Below are positions 1-6,697 of a stretch of 11,913 bases of DNA, piece after piece. Below the pieces are notes generated by a model, which worked only from the letters and a program-made list of their open reading frames with translations, searched no databases and was not told the DNA's origin. Every line of letters starts with the position of its first letter. The first letter of the stretch is position 1. Source of the stretch: Bacillota bacterium (lineage in GTDB: Bacteria; Bacillota; Negativicutes; Sporomusales; Sporomusaceae); assembly GCA_023443285.1 (NCBI GenBank), contig JAEZVB010000095.1:1-11913 (forward strand), in the 5' to 3' direction. The position numbers and the translations under genes are program-made.

Positions 1-170
1 CGCGCAAAAGGCATCCATACTGTATCAATTAAGACATTCTTCTCATCTCTTATTAGGTAAGAATTATATGTAGAACCTTTATGGGTTGAATATTCCTCAC
101 CGTGGAATTTTTTTAACTCCCAGTCAACCTTTCCCACCCACTTAACATTAGCATTTATATTAAAACTCAT
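1..170 (-). CDS. Flavodiiron protein (A-type flavoprotein / flavorubredoxin family), N-terminal part, cut by left window edge
   Basis: Reading the minus strand from ATG at 170 gives 56 open codons to the window edge. The sequence starts MSFNINANVKWVGKVDWE and continues with FHGEEYSTHKGSTYNSYLI and NVLIDTV. From memory this follows the N-terminus of E. coli NorV (WVGQRDWE, FHGTEY, GSSYNSYLI, NVLIDTV) almost block for block. That is the beginning of the beta-lactamase-like di-iron domain of flavodiiron proteins, which reduce NO to N2O and/or O2 to water using electrons from rubredoxin or NADH partners. The iron-binding HxHxDH motif and the flavodoxin domain lie off the window. A strong ribosome site (AAGGAG, spacing about 8) precedes the ATG. 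The gene follows hcp1 in the same direction but is separated from it by a terminator, so it probably has its own promoter. The family assignment is firm; NO versus O2 preference cannot be read from this fragment. Confidence 0.9.
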   Translation of the reverse strand, partial: MSFNINANVKWVGKVDWELKKFHGEEYSTHKGSTYNSYLIRDEKNVLIDTVWMPFA

Positions 171-191
171 ATAATCACTCTCCTTACAATT

Positions 192-209
192 TTGATATTA
201 GTATATCAA
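192..209. promoter_or_regulatory. Perfect 18-bp palindrome before the flavodiiron gene, candidate operator
   Basis: TTGATAT, four bases, then ATATCAA: two perfect 7-bp arms with a TAGT spacer, ending 22 bases upstream of the start codon at 170. It overlaps a possible -10 element (TATACT on the minus strand, 205-200) whose -35 region is poor. The outer TTGAT/ATCAA halves are like FNR-type half sites but are spaced by 8 rather than 4 bases, so this is not a standard FNR box. A nearby Crp/Fnr gene makes that protein the first candidate to bind here. The palindrome is seen directly; the binding role is inferred. Confidence 0.5.
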
Positions 210-219
210 CTCCAACTAG

Positions 220-238
220 TTTAAATCGGTAATTTAAA
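220..238. repeat. AT-rich inverted repeat upstream of the flavodiiron gene
   Basis: TTTAAAT and ATTTAAA, perfect 7-bp arms around a 5-bp centre, lie about 28 bp from the centre of the palindrome at 192-209. On the minus strand the repeat sits where a -35 region or an upstream activator site for the flavodiiron gene would be. AT-rich inverted repeats of this length arise by chance fairly often, so function is uncertain. Confidence 0.3.
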
Positions 239-258
239 GCACAAAAAATTGTCTATTC

Positions 259-297
259 GATAAAAGACCTCTCCCCTAAGGGACGAGGTCTTTTATC
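259..297 (-). terminator. Rho-independent terminator after hcp1
   Basis: A perfect 13-bp stem (259-271 with 285-297) has a short inner TCCC/GGGA extension and is tipped by the bases between. It lies 24 bases beyond the hcp1 stop codon. On the minus strand the 3' arm ends in a T run within GGTCTTTTATC. It separates hcp1 from the flavodiiron gene. The stem is symmetrical, so it may act in both directions. Confidence 0.8.
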
Positions 298-320
298 ATA
301 GGAAAGAATTGCTTTACTCC

Positions 321-1883
321 TTATTTCAAAATCGCTTGAAGATCGTTTTCTGGCGTAGTAATTGGGTGAAGGTCGAACTTCGATACTAGGATATCAAGTA
401 CGTTTGGCGATAAGAATGCAGGTAAAGACGGACCGATGTAGATATTTTTAATACCGAGTGCTAAGAGAGTTAGCAAGATGCATACTGCCTTCTGTTCATA
501 CCAGGAAAGAACCAAGGTAAGCGGCAGATCGTTTACACCGCACTTAAAGGCCTCAGCTAAAGCTACGGCCACTTGAATAGCCGAATAAGCATCATTGCAC
601 TGACCCATGTCCATGATTCTTGGTAAACCGCCGATTTCACCGATATTAAGGTCATTAAACCGATACTTACCGCAGGCCAGTGTCAATACTACCGTATCCT
701 TGGGTGTCTTTTGTACAAACTCAGTATAATAGTTCCGGCCAGTCTTAGCACCGTCACAACCGCCAACCAAGAAGAAATGTTTTATGGCTCCGGCTTTTAC
801 GGCATCAATGACCGTGCCGGCAACACTCATAACGGTGTTGCGCGCAAATCCGGTCATAACTTCCTTGCCGCCGTTTATACCGGTAAACTCTTTATCTTCC
901 GGCCAGCCGCCCAACTCTATCGCCTTATTAATTAAGGCGGAAAAATCTTTTGTATGATTTACACCGGTAATATGCTGCGCATCAGGGAAAGCAACCACCG
1001 AGGTTGTGAATACCCGGTCACTATAGGAGGCTTTGGGCACCATCAAGCAGTTGGTTGTATATAGAATAGGTGCAGGTATGTTATCAAACTCTTTTTGCTG
1101 ATTCTGCCAGGCTGTACCAAAGTTCCCTTTTAAATGCGGATATTTCTTTAATTCGGGATACGCATGTGCCGGCAGCATCTCACCATGCGTATAGATATTG
1201 ATACCTTTGCCTGTTGTTTGGTCAAGCAGTTGTTTTAAATCCAGCAGATCATGACCGGTTACAACGATAAACGGTCCTTTTTCTACCTTTAAACTAACCT
1301 TGGTCGGTGTAGGGTGACCATAAGCGGAAGTATTAGCTTCATCCAAAAGAGCCATGCAAGCAAGATTTGCCTTACCAAACTCCATTAATAAACCCAGCCA
1401 CTCATCGGCAGAGCGCTGCTCACCCAAAGCCTGTAAGCCTTTATAAAACCAATTAGTAACCTCAGAGTTAAACTTGCCTAAGACAGCAGCATGTTCGGCA
1501 TATGCTGCCATGCCGCGCAAGCCAAGGAGCAATGTCGTTCGCAGCGAAACAACATCCTGGTCACCTGACCACAGCTCACCGGCATTAAAGTCGGCAACCG
1601 CGGCATTCAGTTTGTTTTTCTCGATGTGGATTTGTGCAATCAATTCCTGCACACGCCCACGATCAAAGCAGACATTTGTTACGGTGGTAAATAACCCTTG
1701 GCGAATCAATTCATCGGCTTTGGGGCCTACACTCTTGCCTTGCGCTGCTCTGGCTAAACCAATTAGTGCACAAGTAAGTTCATCCTGGCTGTTAGCTACC
1801 TCAGGCGGTTTACCACACACACCGATTTTTGTACAGCCTTTCCCACCTGCAGTTTGCTCACATTGAAAACAAAACATGGACAT
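321..1883 (-). CDS. hcp: Hybrid cluster protein (hydroxylamine reductase / protein S-nitrosylase family), class I, intact
   Basis: This 520-residue protein belongs to the hybrid cluster protein family, cytoplasmic iron-sulfur-oxygen proteins tied to nitrosative stress (hydroxylamine and NO reduction, S-nitrosylation). The N-terminal cluster motif is Cys5, Cys8, Cys17, Cys23 with C-x2-C-x8-C-x5-C spacing, the strict-anaerobe class. All hybrid-cluster ligands known from the family are visible: His211 (GHDLLDL), Glu235 (THGEM), Cys279 (TTNC), Cys376 (GGCDGA), Cys404 (LACGKY), Cys429 (GQCNDAYS), and Glu463 and Lys465 (SWYEQKA). It is about 30 residues shorter than the usual 550 because the linker before SLRTTLLLGLRG is short compared with the broken paralogue at 3204-4860. 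The ATG at 1883 has a strong GGAGG ribosome site 7 bases upstream; a second ATG two codons later is possible. It has its own terminator and probably its own promoter. Confidence 0.96.
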   Translation of the reverse strand: MSMFCFQCEQTAGGKGCTKIGVCGKPPEVANSQDELTCALIGLARAAQGKSVGPKADELIRQGLFTTVTNVCFDRGRVQELIAQIHIEKNKLNAAVADFNAGELWSGDQDVVSLRTTLLLGLRGMAAYAEHAAVLGKFNSEVTNWFYKGLQALGEQRSADEWLGLLMEFGKANLACMALLDEANTSAYGHPTPTKVSLKVEKGPFIVVTGHDLLDLKQLLDQTTGKGINIYTHGEMLPAHAYPELKKYPHLKGNFGTAWQNQQKEFDNIPAPILYTTNCLMVPKASYSDRVFTTSVVAFPDAQHITGVNHTKDFSALINKAIELGGWPEDKEFTGINGGKEVMTGFARNTVMSVAGTVIDAVKAGAIKHFFLVGGCDGAKTGRNYYTEFVQKTPKDTVVLTLACGKYRFNDLNIGEIGGLPRIMDMGQCNDAYSAIQVAVALAEAFKCGVNDLPLTLVLSWYEQKAVCILLTLLALGIKNIYIGPSLPAFLSPNVLDILVSKFDLHPITTPENDLQAILK

Positions 1884-1907
1884 TATTTCTCCCTCCTCAA
1901 GGTAAAT

Positions 1908-1920
1908 TAAAGCTGCTTTA
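1908..1920. repeat. Short palindrome in the hcp1 leader
   Basis: TAAAGC, one base, then GCTTTA lies just downstream of the predicted hcp1 -10 element, near the expected transcription start. The octamer CTGCTTTA recurs 48 bp away at 1961-1968. It could be an operator or a small hairpin at the 5' end of the mRNA. No matching site was found before hcp2 or ccmA. Confidence 0.3.
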
Positions 1921-1925
1921 GTCTC

Positions 1926-1956
1926 CGATAATAAGACTTTCGATAAATACGACTAA
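1926..1956 (-). promoter_or_regulatory. Probable hcp1 promoter with an imperfect direct repeat
   Basis: On the minus strand, TATTAT (1933-1928) is a good -10 element. The -35 position 17 bases upstream reads TTAGTC (1956-1951), which is weak and suggests activator dependence. The same stretch contains two near-identical copies in direct orientation, CGATAATAAGACT at 1926-1938 and CGATAAATACGACT at 1941-1954, about 15 bp apart. The promoter is inferred from spacing and consensus only. Confidence 0.4.
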
Positions 1957-1965
1957 TATCCTGCT

Positions 1966-2187
1966 TTAATTTCCACAAATCGACAATTTAAAATGTTTTT
2001 TCCACCAACACCAACCCATAATTCGATTGAATGGTTCTAAAGCCCATTTTTTGAATTCCTCAAAACCAGTTCTATCGACAATATAACCAATATGTTCTTT
2101 ACCGCCAGGTGCAGCAGGATCGATGTACTTTTTCACATAACCGTAAGTATTGCAAATAATCTTTGCAATGGTGTCTTCATCCACCCA
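1966..2187 (-). pseudogene. Remnant resembling the C-terminus of a siroheme sulfite/nitrite reductase (AsrC-like)
   Basis: A 72-codon open stretch (GTG at 2184, stop at 1966) encodes EDTIAKIICNTYGYVKKYI, then GGKEHIGYIVDRTGFEEFKK. From memory this lines up with the C-terminal tail of Salmonella AsrC (WVTEDVIKQVIVNLYEF, then GGKPIYLHMGHLIDKGGYLRFKERVL). The family signature is a GxxxG(Y/H)-I-D-R-x-G-x-x-x-FK block. The resemblance seems to continue upstream of the only possible start: the codons before it read stop-Trp-Val, and the AsrC counterpart also has Trp-Val. The siroheme and 4Fe-4S cysteine regions are absent, there is no convincing ribosome site, and the upstream DNA is the terminator of the regulator gene. 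I read it as a decayed gene fragment. A functional 72-residue protein remains possible. Confidence 0.5.
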
Positions 2188-2218
2188 CTAGATAACCTAA
2201 TTATACCTTGAGATATAA

Positions 2219-2248
2219 AAGCTGCCGTGACTGAAATCACGGCAGCTT
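2219..2248 (-). terminator. Rho-independent terminator of the Crp/Fnr gene
   Basis: A perfect 12-bp stem (2219-2230 with 2237-2248) has a 6-base loop and, on the minus strand, is followed by TTTTATAT. The ascending arm includes the last codons and the TGA stop (2239-2237) of the regulator gene, so the hairpin begins inside the reading frame. It also isolates the regulator from the remnant and from hcp1 downstream. Confidence 0.88.
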
Positions 2249-2935
2249 GAAATATTCTGAAAGTTTATCACGATCCGGTATCGTGATTTGACCGTTATCT
2301 ACTTGAATCAACCCTTGTCCGGCTAAAATTTTTAACTGGCGCGAAACGGTCTCGCGCCGAGAACCAAGCATGTCCGCAAGATAAGTAATACTTAAATCAA
2401 TCTTGATTCTTGTTCCGCCAACACTGGGAACTCCGTAATCTCTGGACAGCTTCCACAGTTTGGCGGCAATACGTTTATCGCCACGCACAGAGTTAGGTGT
2501 GTTTTTCATTTGGCGATAAAGCCGTCGAACTTTCATGGCAAGAGAATCCAACACGCTTTTGGTAAGTACGAAATCTTGTTCCATAATGCGCAGGAAGTCC
2601 ATCCTATCAAAAGATAGAATTTCCGCCTCCTCAAAGACTTCGCAATTGATGGAAGCAGGAATCCTTTGCAAAACCACCTCGTTAATGAGTTTTCCTTTAT
2701 CTAAAATAAAGATGACCTTTTTCTCCCCCTGAGGGTCAACCGTATAAAGTGTCACAAGTCCGCTAATAACAAGATAAAGCTTCTCTACTGGTTCTTTATC
2801 AATAAATACATGTTCTCCCTTGGACAGGCGGCGTACCGTGCCACAGGCTGACAAAGCCTTAACAGACTCAGGTGTTGCTTGTTGAAATATCTCAACAAGC
2901 GCAACTGACTCGCTTATACTTACATTCATCATCAT
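2237..2935 (-). CDS. Crp/Fnr-family transcriptional regulator, HcpR-like by context
   Basis: About 232 residues with two domains. An N-terminal cyclic-nucleotide-binding-like beta barrel (roughly residues 15-125) includes KGEHVFIDKEPVEKLYLVISG. A C-terminal winged helix includes ITYLADMLGSRRETVSRQLK (about 185-204), ending in a wing GLIQVDNGQITI. The recognition helix has the R-E-T-V-S-R pattern, combining CRP-type and FNR-type contact residues. Only two cysteines are present (about positions 33 and 100), so it has no FNR-style 4Fe-4S cysteine cluster. It lies between two hcp genes and divergent from one, the arrangement typical of HcpR, which controls nitrosative-stress genes and is reported to sense NO through heme. 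That role is inferred from context. The start is uncertain: TTG, GTG and three ATG codons lie in tandem at 2941-2927 with only a weak GGTGA ribosome site. I chose the first ATG. Confidence 0.88.
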   Translation of the reverse strand: MMMNVSISESVALVEIFQQATPESVKALSACGTVRRLSKGEHVFIDKEPVEKLYLVISGLVTLYTVDPQGEKKVIFILDKGKLINEVVLQRIPASINCEVFEEAEILSFDRMDFLRIMEQDFVLTKSVLDSLAMKVRRLYRQMKNTPNSVRGDKRIAAKLWKLSRDYGVPSVGGTRIKIDLSITYLADMLGSRRETVSRQLKILAGQGLIQVDNGQITIPDRDKLSEYFKLP

Positions 2936-2968
2936 CACCAAAATCTTTATTGTTATCAGGAAATCCTT

Positions 2969-2997
2969 CTATTACGTACGTTTACCATAAAATGCAA
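2969..2997 (-). promoter_or_regulatory. Possible promoter of the Crp/Fnr gene with an ACGTACGT palindrome in the spacer
   Basis: On the minus strand, TTGCAT (2997-2992) and TAATAG (2974-2969) are 17 bases apart, a modest match to the housekeeping consensus. The self-complementary ACGTACGT at 2974-2981 falls at the edge of the -10 element and could serve autoregulation. It is too short to argue strongly. Confidence 0.3.
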
Positions 2998-3094
2998 AAA
3001 TCCTGCCGTGCTTTTAATAGCTTGCAAAATTTTACTCTATATCAATAATTCTCATAGATACAAACCGTCGTTTCTTTGTACTATGATGCCCCTA

Positions 3095-3136
3095 TATTAT
3101 CTGTCAGCATAAAAATTCGAAGTAAGTTGGTATACC
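3095..3136 (+). promoter_or_regulatory. Possible hcp2 promoter region
   Basis: TATTAT at 3095-3100 is a plausible -10 element, but no convincing -35 lies 17 bases upstream. An 8-bp palindrome, GGTATACC, is at 3129-3136 in what would be the leader. A half copy of the flavodiiron-gene palindrome arm (ATATCAA) occurs at 3039-3045. If active, the promoter leaves a leader of about 97 bases before the hcp2 start. The 262-bp divergent spacer must also hold the regulator's promoter. Confidence 0.25.
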
Positions 3137-3203
3137 GAAATAGTATCAGGGAAAATTATAGTGTCGAAAGCCATTACAATTAGTAAAAGAGGCCTCCCCA
3201 AAC

Positions 3204-4860
3204 ATGGAAGAAGCTATGTTTTGTTATCAATGTGAACAGACTGCAGGAGGTAAAGGTTGCGTAAAAATGGGTGTATGCGGCAAAACCCCTGAAGTGGCGG
3301 GTCTGCAGGATGTTCTTATCCACTCATTAAAAGGAATAGGCTATTATGGTTGGCAAGTTATCCAAGCTGGTGGCAAAATTGACACCCCGACCTATAAGTT
3401 TCTCATGGACACTATGTTTTCTACCCTTACCAATGTCAACTTTGATCCTGAACGTTTTGTGAGTTACATACAGGAAGCCAACAAGATTAAAACTCAACTT
3501 AAAGCACAGTTGAGTGATAAAGCTAACTCCGCACCACGAGAAGCGGATTACATGGCACCAACTACAAAAGAAGGCATGCTTCGGGACGCCCCAAAGGTTG
3601 GCATTATGACAGATCCAGACCTAGATATGAATATTCGTTCACTGCGACAAACATTAATTTATGGCTTTAAAGGTATGGCTGCCTATGCTCACTAGTGCTT
3701 GGTAAAAAAGATGAAGAAGTGGGGAATTTTTTCTTCAAGGGACTGGCTGCTACCATCGATGAATCATTGGGCGTACCTGAGCTACTAGGTTTATGTCTGG
3801 AACTTGGTAAAACCAATTTTAAATGCATGGAAATGCTTGATGCGGCTAATACCGGTGCTTATGGTCATCCAGAGCCTTCAGAACTGCTCATATCCAGAAA
3901 AGCCGGACCGTTCATCGTTATCTCCGGACACGACATGAAAGACCTTAAAGAACTGCTGGAGCAAACGGAAGGCAAAGGCATCAACATCTATACGCATGGC
4001 GAAATGATACCCGCCCACGGCTATCCTGAATTGAAAAAACATAAGCATCTAATAGGTAACTTCGGCACCGCAAGGCAAAATCAACAAAAGGAATTTGACA
4101 ATCTACCAGGGTGCATCCTGATGACGACAAACTGCTTAATGACACCTCGTGACAGCTATAGTGACAGGATATTCGCAACAAGTATTGTTGGTTTCTCAAA
4201 TATGCCTTATATCGAAGAACACAATGGCCACAAAGATTTTACCCCCATTATCAAAAAAGCTTTGGAACTGGGTGGCTTCAAAGAGGATGAACCTGAACGC
4301 AAGATTACTGTTGGCTTCGGGCATAATGCGGTTCTTAGTAATGCCGGTAAAATTGTCGAGGCTGTAAAAGATGGTCAAATTAAGCATTTCTTCCTCATTG
4401 GCGGTTGTGATGGCGCCCGTCCTGGCAGAAGCTATTATACTAATTTGCCGATAAAACTCCTCACAATACTTTGATGCTTACCTTAGCCTGTAGCAAATAC
4501 CGGTTTAATTACAAGGACTTTGGTACATTGGCTGGCTTTCCGCAGCTGCTGGATGTCGGTCAGTGCAATGATTCCTATTCGGCGATTCGTATTGCCGTTG
4601 CTTTAGCAGATGCTTTCAAATGCGGCGTAAATGAATTGCCACTAACGCTGGTGATATCCTGGTATGAGCAAAAAGCTGTTCCTATCCTGCTTACTCTGCT
4701 ATCTCTTGATATTCGCAATATCTACATTGGCCCCTCACTCCTCGCCTTTTTCACTCCTGCTGTACTGCAAACATTGGTAGAGAAATTCAAACTCAAAGTC
4801 GTTTCAACTGCTGAAAAAGATCTAGAAGCAATTTGGGGTCCTGATGCTCTAAAATCATAA
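3204..4860 (+). pseudogene. hcp: Second hybrid cluster protein gene, disrupted by two frameshifts
   Basis: Three consecutive reading frames together encode a full-length (about 550-residue) hybrid cluster protein. Codons 3204-3692 carry the N-terminal CYQC-x8-C-x5-C cluster motif and end at an in-frame TAG (3693). Positions 3695-4446 carry GHDMKDL, THGEM, TTNCLM and IGGCDGA. Positions 4447-4860 carry LACSKY, GQCNDSYS and SWYEQKA. Every ligand residue of the hybrid cluster is kept. At 3690-3695 the usual YA-(D/E)-HA-x-VLG stretch is reduced to YAH, two bases, then VLG, which fits a 7-base loss. At 4444-4446 a TTT run should be TTTT: adding one T restores NFADKTP into LMLTLAC. The start is either ATG 3204 or ATG 3216 (giving the family-typical MFCYQC). 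The ribosome site is weak, with AAGAGG 11 bases upstream. The gene appears recently inactivated. Assembly error is less likely for the 7-base change than for the 1-base change. Confidence 0.9.
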
Positions 4861-4881
4861 CAATTTGGTGAACAAAAAGAC

Positions 4882-4919
4882 AAGGGGATGAGTCAAACAT
4901 CAGTTTGATTCATCCCCTT
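4882..4919. terminator. Bidirectional terminator between hcp2 and nrfA
   Basis: A 17-bp stem (4882-4898 with 4903-4919) with one G/T mismatch and a 4-base loop lies between the convergent ends of hcp2 (stop at 4860) and nrfA (stop at 4925). On the minus strand the stem is followed by GTCTTTTTG, a good U tract for the ccm-nrf operon. On the plus strand the T-rich end of the stem itself is followed by little more, so it is weaker for hcp2. Confidence 0.87.
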
Positions 4920-4924
4920 TGACA

Positions 4925-6208
4925 TTAAAACTGTTTAATTCCGGCTGCCCTATTCGCAGTTTCAATAGCCTGATGAGCGAGTTCGTTGGCTTGTCCTAGC
5001 GTGTTAAGGGCTTGTGACGGATTGTGGAAGCCCATGCTGCTTTCAGCTGACAGGAGATCCCAATACCACTGGGCTTTACGTACCAGCTCGCGGGCTTGAG
5101 CTAATTCTTCCTCGTTCGCCCCCGGCTGAGCGGCTGCAGCCCCAATGGCAGTATGAGCTTTGGCAATGGTTTGACCTGCCATGTGCTGGAGCTCGAAAGT
5201 CTGATCCTGAATGGTCTTGACCCGTTCCTGCAGCCAAGCTGCTCCTTGATTATGGCAAGACGAACAGGAAGCATCCAGCGTTTTAAGCGGACTGGTCACC
5301 CAATGTGATGTGTACTTTTGACCAGCTTGCCGCATATACGGCATATGACAGTCGGCACAAGACACTCCAGCCTTGCTATGAGTGCTTGTTGCGTATAGCT
5401 CATAGTCTGGATGTTGCGCTTTAAGCATTGCGGCTTTGGAATCAGGATGCTGCCAGTCCTGAGCAAAACCACTGGGTTTTTCACTGTAATAAGCATACAT
5501 TTCGGCTGGTTTTACGCCCTTGTCCCAGGGAAATACCACCTTAGTTGTACCTGGTTCAAAGTAATATTCAGCATGACATTGCGCGCAGACATAGGTCCGC
5601 ATTTCTTCCCGGGATGCCTTGGTCACATCAATGCCGCGCCTAGCTTGTGCTTCAATGAACGCCGGGTTAATAACCCGCAGATTCATGGTTGACGGATCAT
5701 GACAATTAGCGCAGGCAATAGGTTGTTCGGCCTTTTCCAGCATTTCTGCCAGTGGTTTATTGGCATATCCCCATCCATTTTCATTATATGCCTGCTCTAG
5801 ATATGGTGTTTTACAGGTTATACAGGCTCCTTTGCTGGCCGGACCAATCCGTTTGGTCTCGCGCAAATCTTCCATAGCATGGATATGACCACGGTCTTCC
5901 GTATAATCCACACTAAAAGCTATTCCTTTAAAAAGCATCTTGATTTCAGGCTGCATATCCGATTTTTGCACTTTAATGCTGCCGCCATAACCTGTTGGTG
6001 ACGGTGCCTCTTCTACTGTTTTCTTGTAGCCCGCATACTCCAGCGGATAATGCTTTCCCCATACTGCCGGATCATACTCACCTGCCGGAATTTGCGCTAG
6101 TTTTACACTGCTGGCAGGTTTTGCAACCCCAATACGGACGACAACAAAACCAAAGAACAGCATGACTACTGCGAGCAAAGCGACTAAAGATTTTTGCTGT
6201 TTACTCAA
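4925..6208 (-). CDS. nrfA: Ammonia-forming cytochrome c nitrite reductase, pentaheme catalytic subunit
   Basis: NrfA takes nitrite to ammonium with six electrons on the outer face of the cytoplasmic membrane. The 427-residue protein has an N-terminal hydrophobic segment (about residues 8-28) acting as signal or anchor. The heme motifs are one CITCK (129-133, lysine-ligated catalytic heme 1) and four CxxCH: CANCH 166-170, CAQCH 208-212, CADCH 284-288 and CSSCH 315-319. Matching the E. coli enzyme from memory, the active site is Arg120 (RETKRIG), Tyr215 (AEYYF) and His266 (KAQHP). The calcium ligands Glu214, Tyr215, Lys263 and Gln265 are all present. It is shorter than the E. coli protein (478), mainly at the C-terminus. 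The start is TTG at 6208, with GGAGGG 7 bases upstream. It overlaps the end of nrfH by 8 bases and is the last gene of the operon. Confidence 0.97.
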   Translation of the reverse strand: MSKQQKSLVALLAVVMLFFGFVVVRIGVAKPASSVKLAQIPAGEYDPAVWGKHYPLEYAGYKKTVEEAPSPTGYGGSIKVQKSDMQPEIKMLFKGIAFSVDYTEDRGHIHAMEDLRETKRIGPASKGACITCKTPYLEQAYNENGWGYANKPLAEMLEKAEQPIACANCHDPSTMNLRVINPAFIEAQARRGIDVTKASREEMRTYVCAQCHAEYYFEPGTTKVVFPWDKGVKPAEMYAYYSEKPSGFAQDWQHPDSKAAMLKAQHPDYELYATSTHSKAGVSCADCHMPYMRQAGQKYTSHWVTSPLKTLDASCSSCHNQGAAWLQERVKTIQDQTFELQHMAGQTIAKAHTAIGAAAAQPGANEEELAQARELVRKAQWYWDLLSAESSMGFHNPSQALNTLGQANELAHQAIETANRAAGIKQF

Positions 6209-6674
6209 CCTTTATCCCTCCTTTGCTTTTGTTCATGCCATGGACCAGACCTCGATGACATTTGATGCAATCTTGGCCCCCAGCGGCCATAGGTGTATTC
6301 TCCACTGAAGACTGATGACAGCGCAGGCAGTTGTCATTGGCTATAGCTTTTGCTTCGGGCGAGATTACCATTGTCGCAGGATAATCTCGAAGTACTTCAT
6401 GATAAGTGTCATTCATACCGGTCTGGCCTTTTACAATCAGTTTGATTGCCACATTTTGGTGCGGCAAGTGGCATTCAGTACAGTTAAACTGCTTATGGTT
6501 TGACGCCTGCCAGCTAGCTGTGCTTTCTGCCATGGAATGACATGAGCCGCAAAACTGCGGACTATCGGCATACACATAGCCAGCTCCGCCAACCAGCATT
6601 CCCACCGCAGCAAGTGTTAAGACAACTAACGCAACTTTTAAGGCATTGCGGTTAAGGAATTGACCAGTATCCAA
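6201..6674 (-). CDS. nrfH: NrfH, tetraheme quinol dehydrogenase and membrane anchor of nitrite reductase (NapC/NirT family)
   Basis: NrfH oxidises menaquinol in the membrane and passes electrons to NrfA. The 157 residues have one transmembrane helix (about 13-35) and four CxxCH motifs: CGSCH 42-46, CTECH 65-69, CLRCH 116-120 and CIKCH 136-140. The first motif is followed by Ser-Met48, the CxxCHxM form in which methionine ligates heme 1. Lys82 and Asp89 (VKGQTGMND) coincide with the quinol-site lysine and heme-1 aspartate I recall for Desulfovibrio vulgaris NrfH. The start is TTG at 6674, with a strong GGGAGG site 7 bases upstream and no ATG option nearby. It sits 23 bases after ccmF and overlaps nrfA by 8 bases, so the two are probably translationally coupled. 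Confidence 0.96.
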   Translation of the reverse strand: MDTGQFLNRNALKVALVVLTLAAVGMLVGGAGYVYADSPQFCGSCHSMAESTASWQASNHKQFNCTECHLPHQNVAIKLIVKGQTGMNDTYHEVLRDYPATMVISPEAKAIANDNCLRCHQSSVENTPMAAGGQDCIKCHRGLVHGMNKSKGGIKVE

Positions 6675-6697
6675 ACTATCCCCTCCCTTGTAAGCTT

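Noticed and set aside
711..935. Plus-strand frames antisense to hcp1 (711-935 and 1474-1866)
   Set aside because: They are complementary shadows of a fully conserved protein-coding gene with no ribosome site of their own.
3690..4475. Programmed ribosomal frameshifting to rescue hcp2
   Set aside because: No slippery heptamer or downstream stem is evident at either break, two events would be needed, and the first break appears to lack residues of a conserved stretch. A mutation is simpler.
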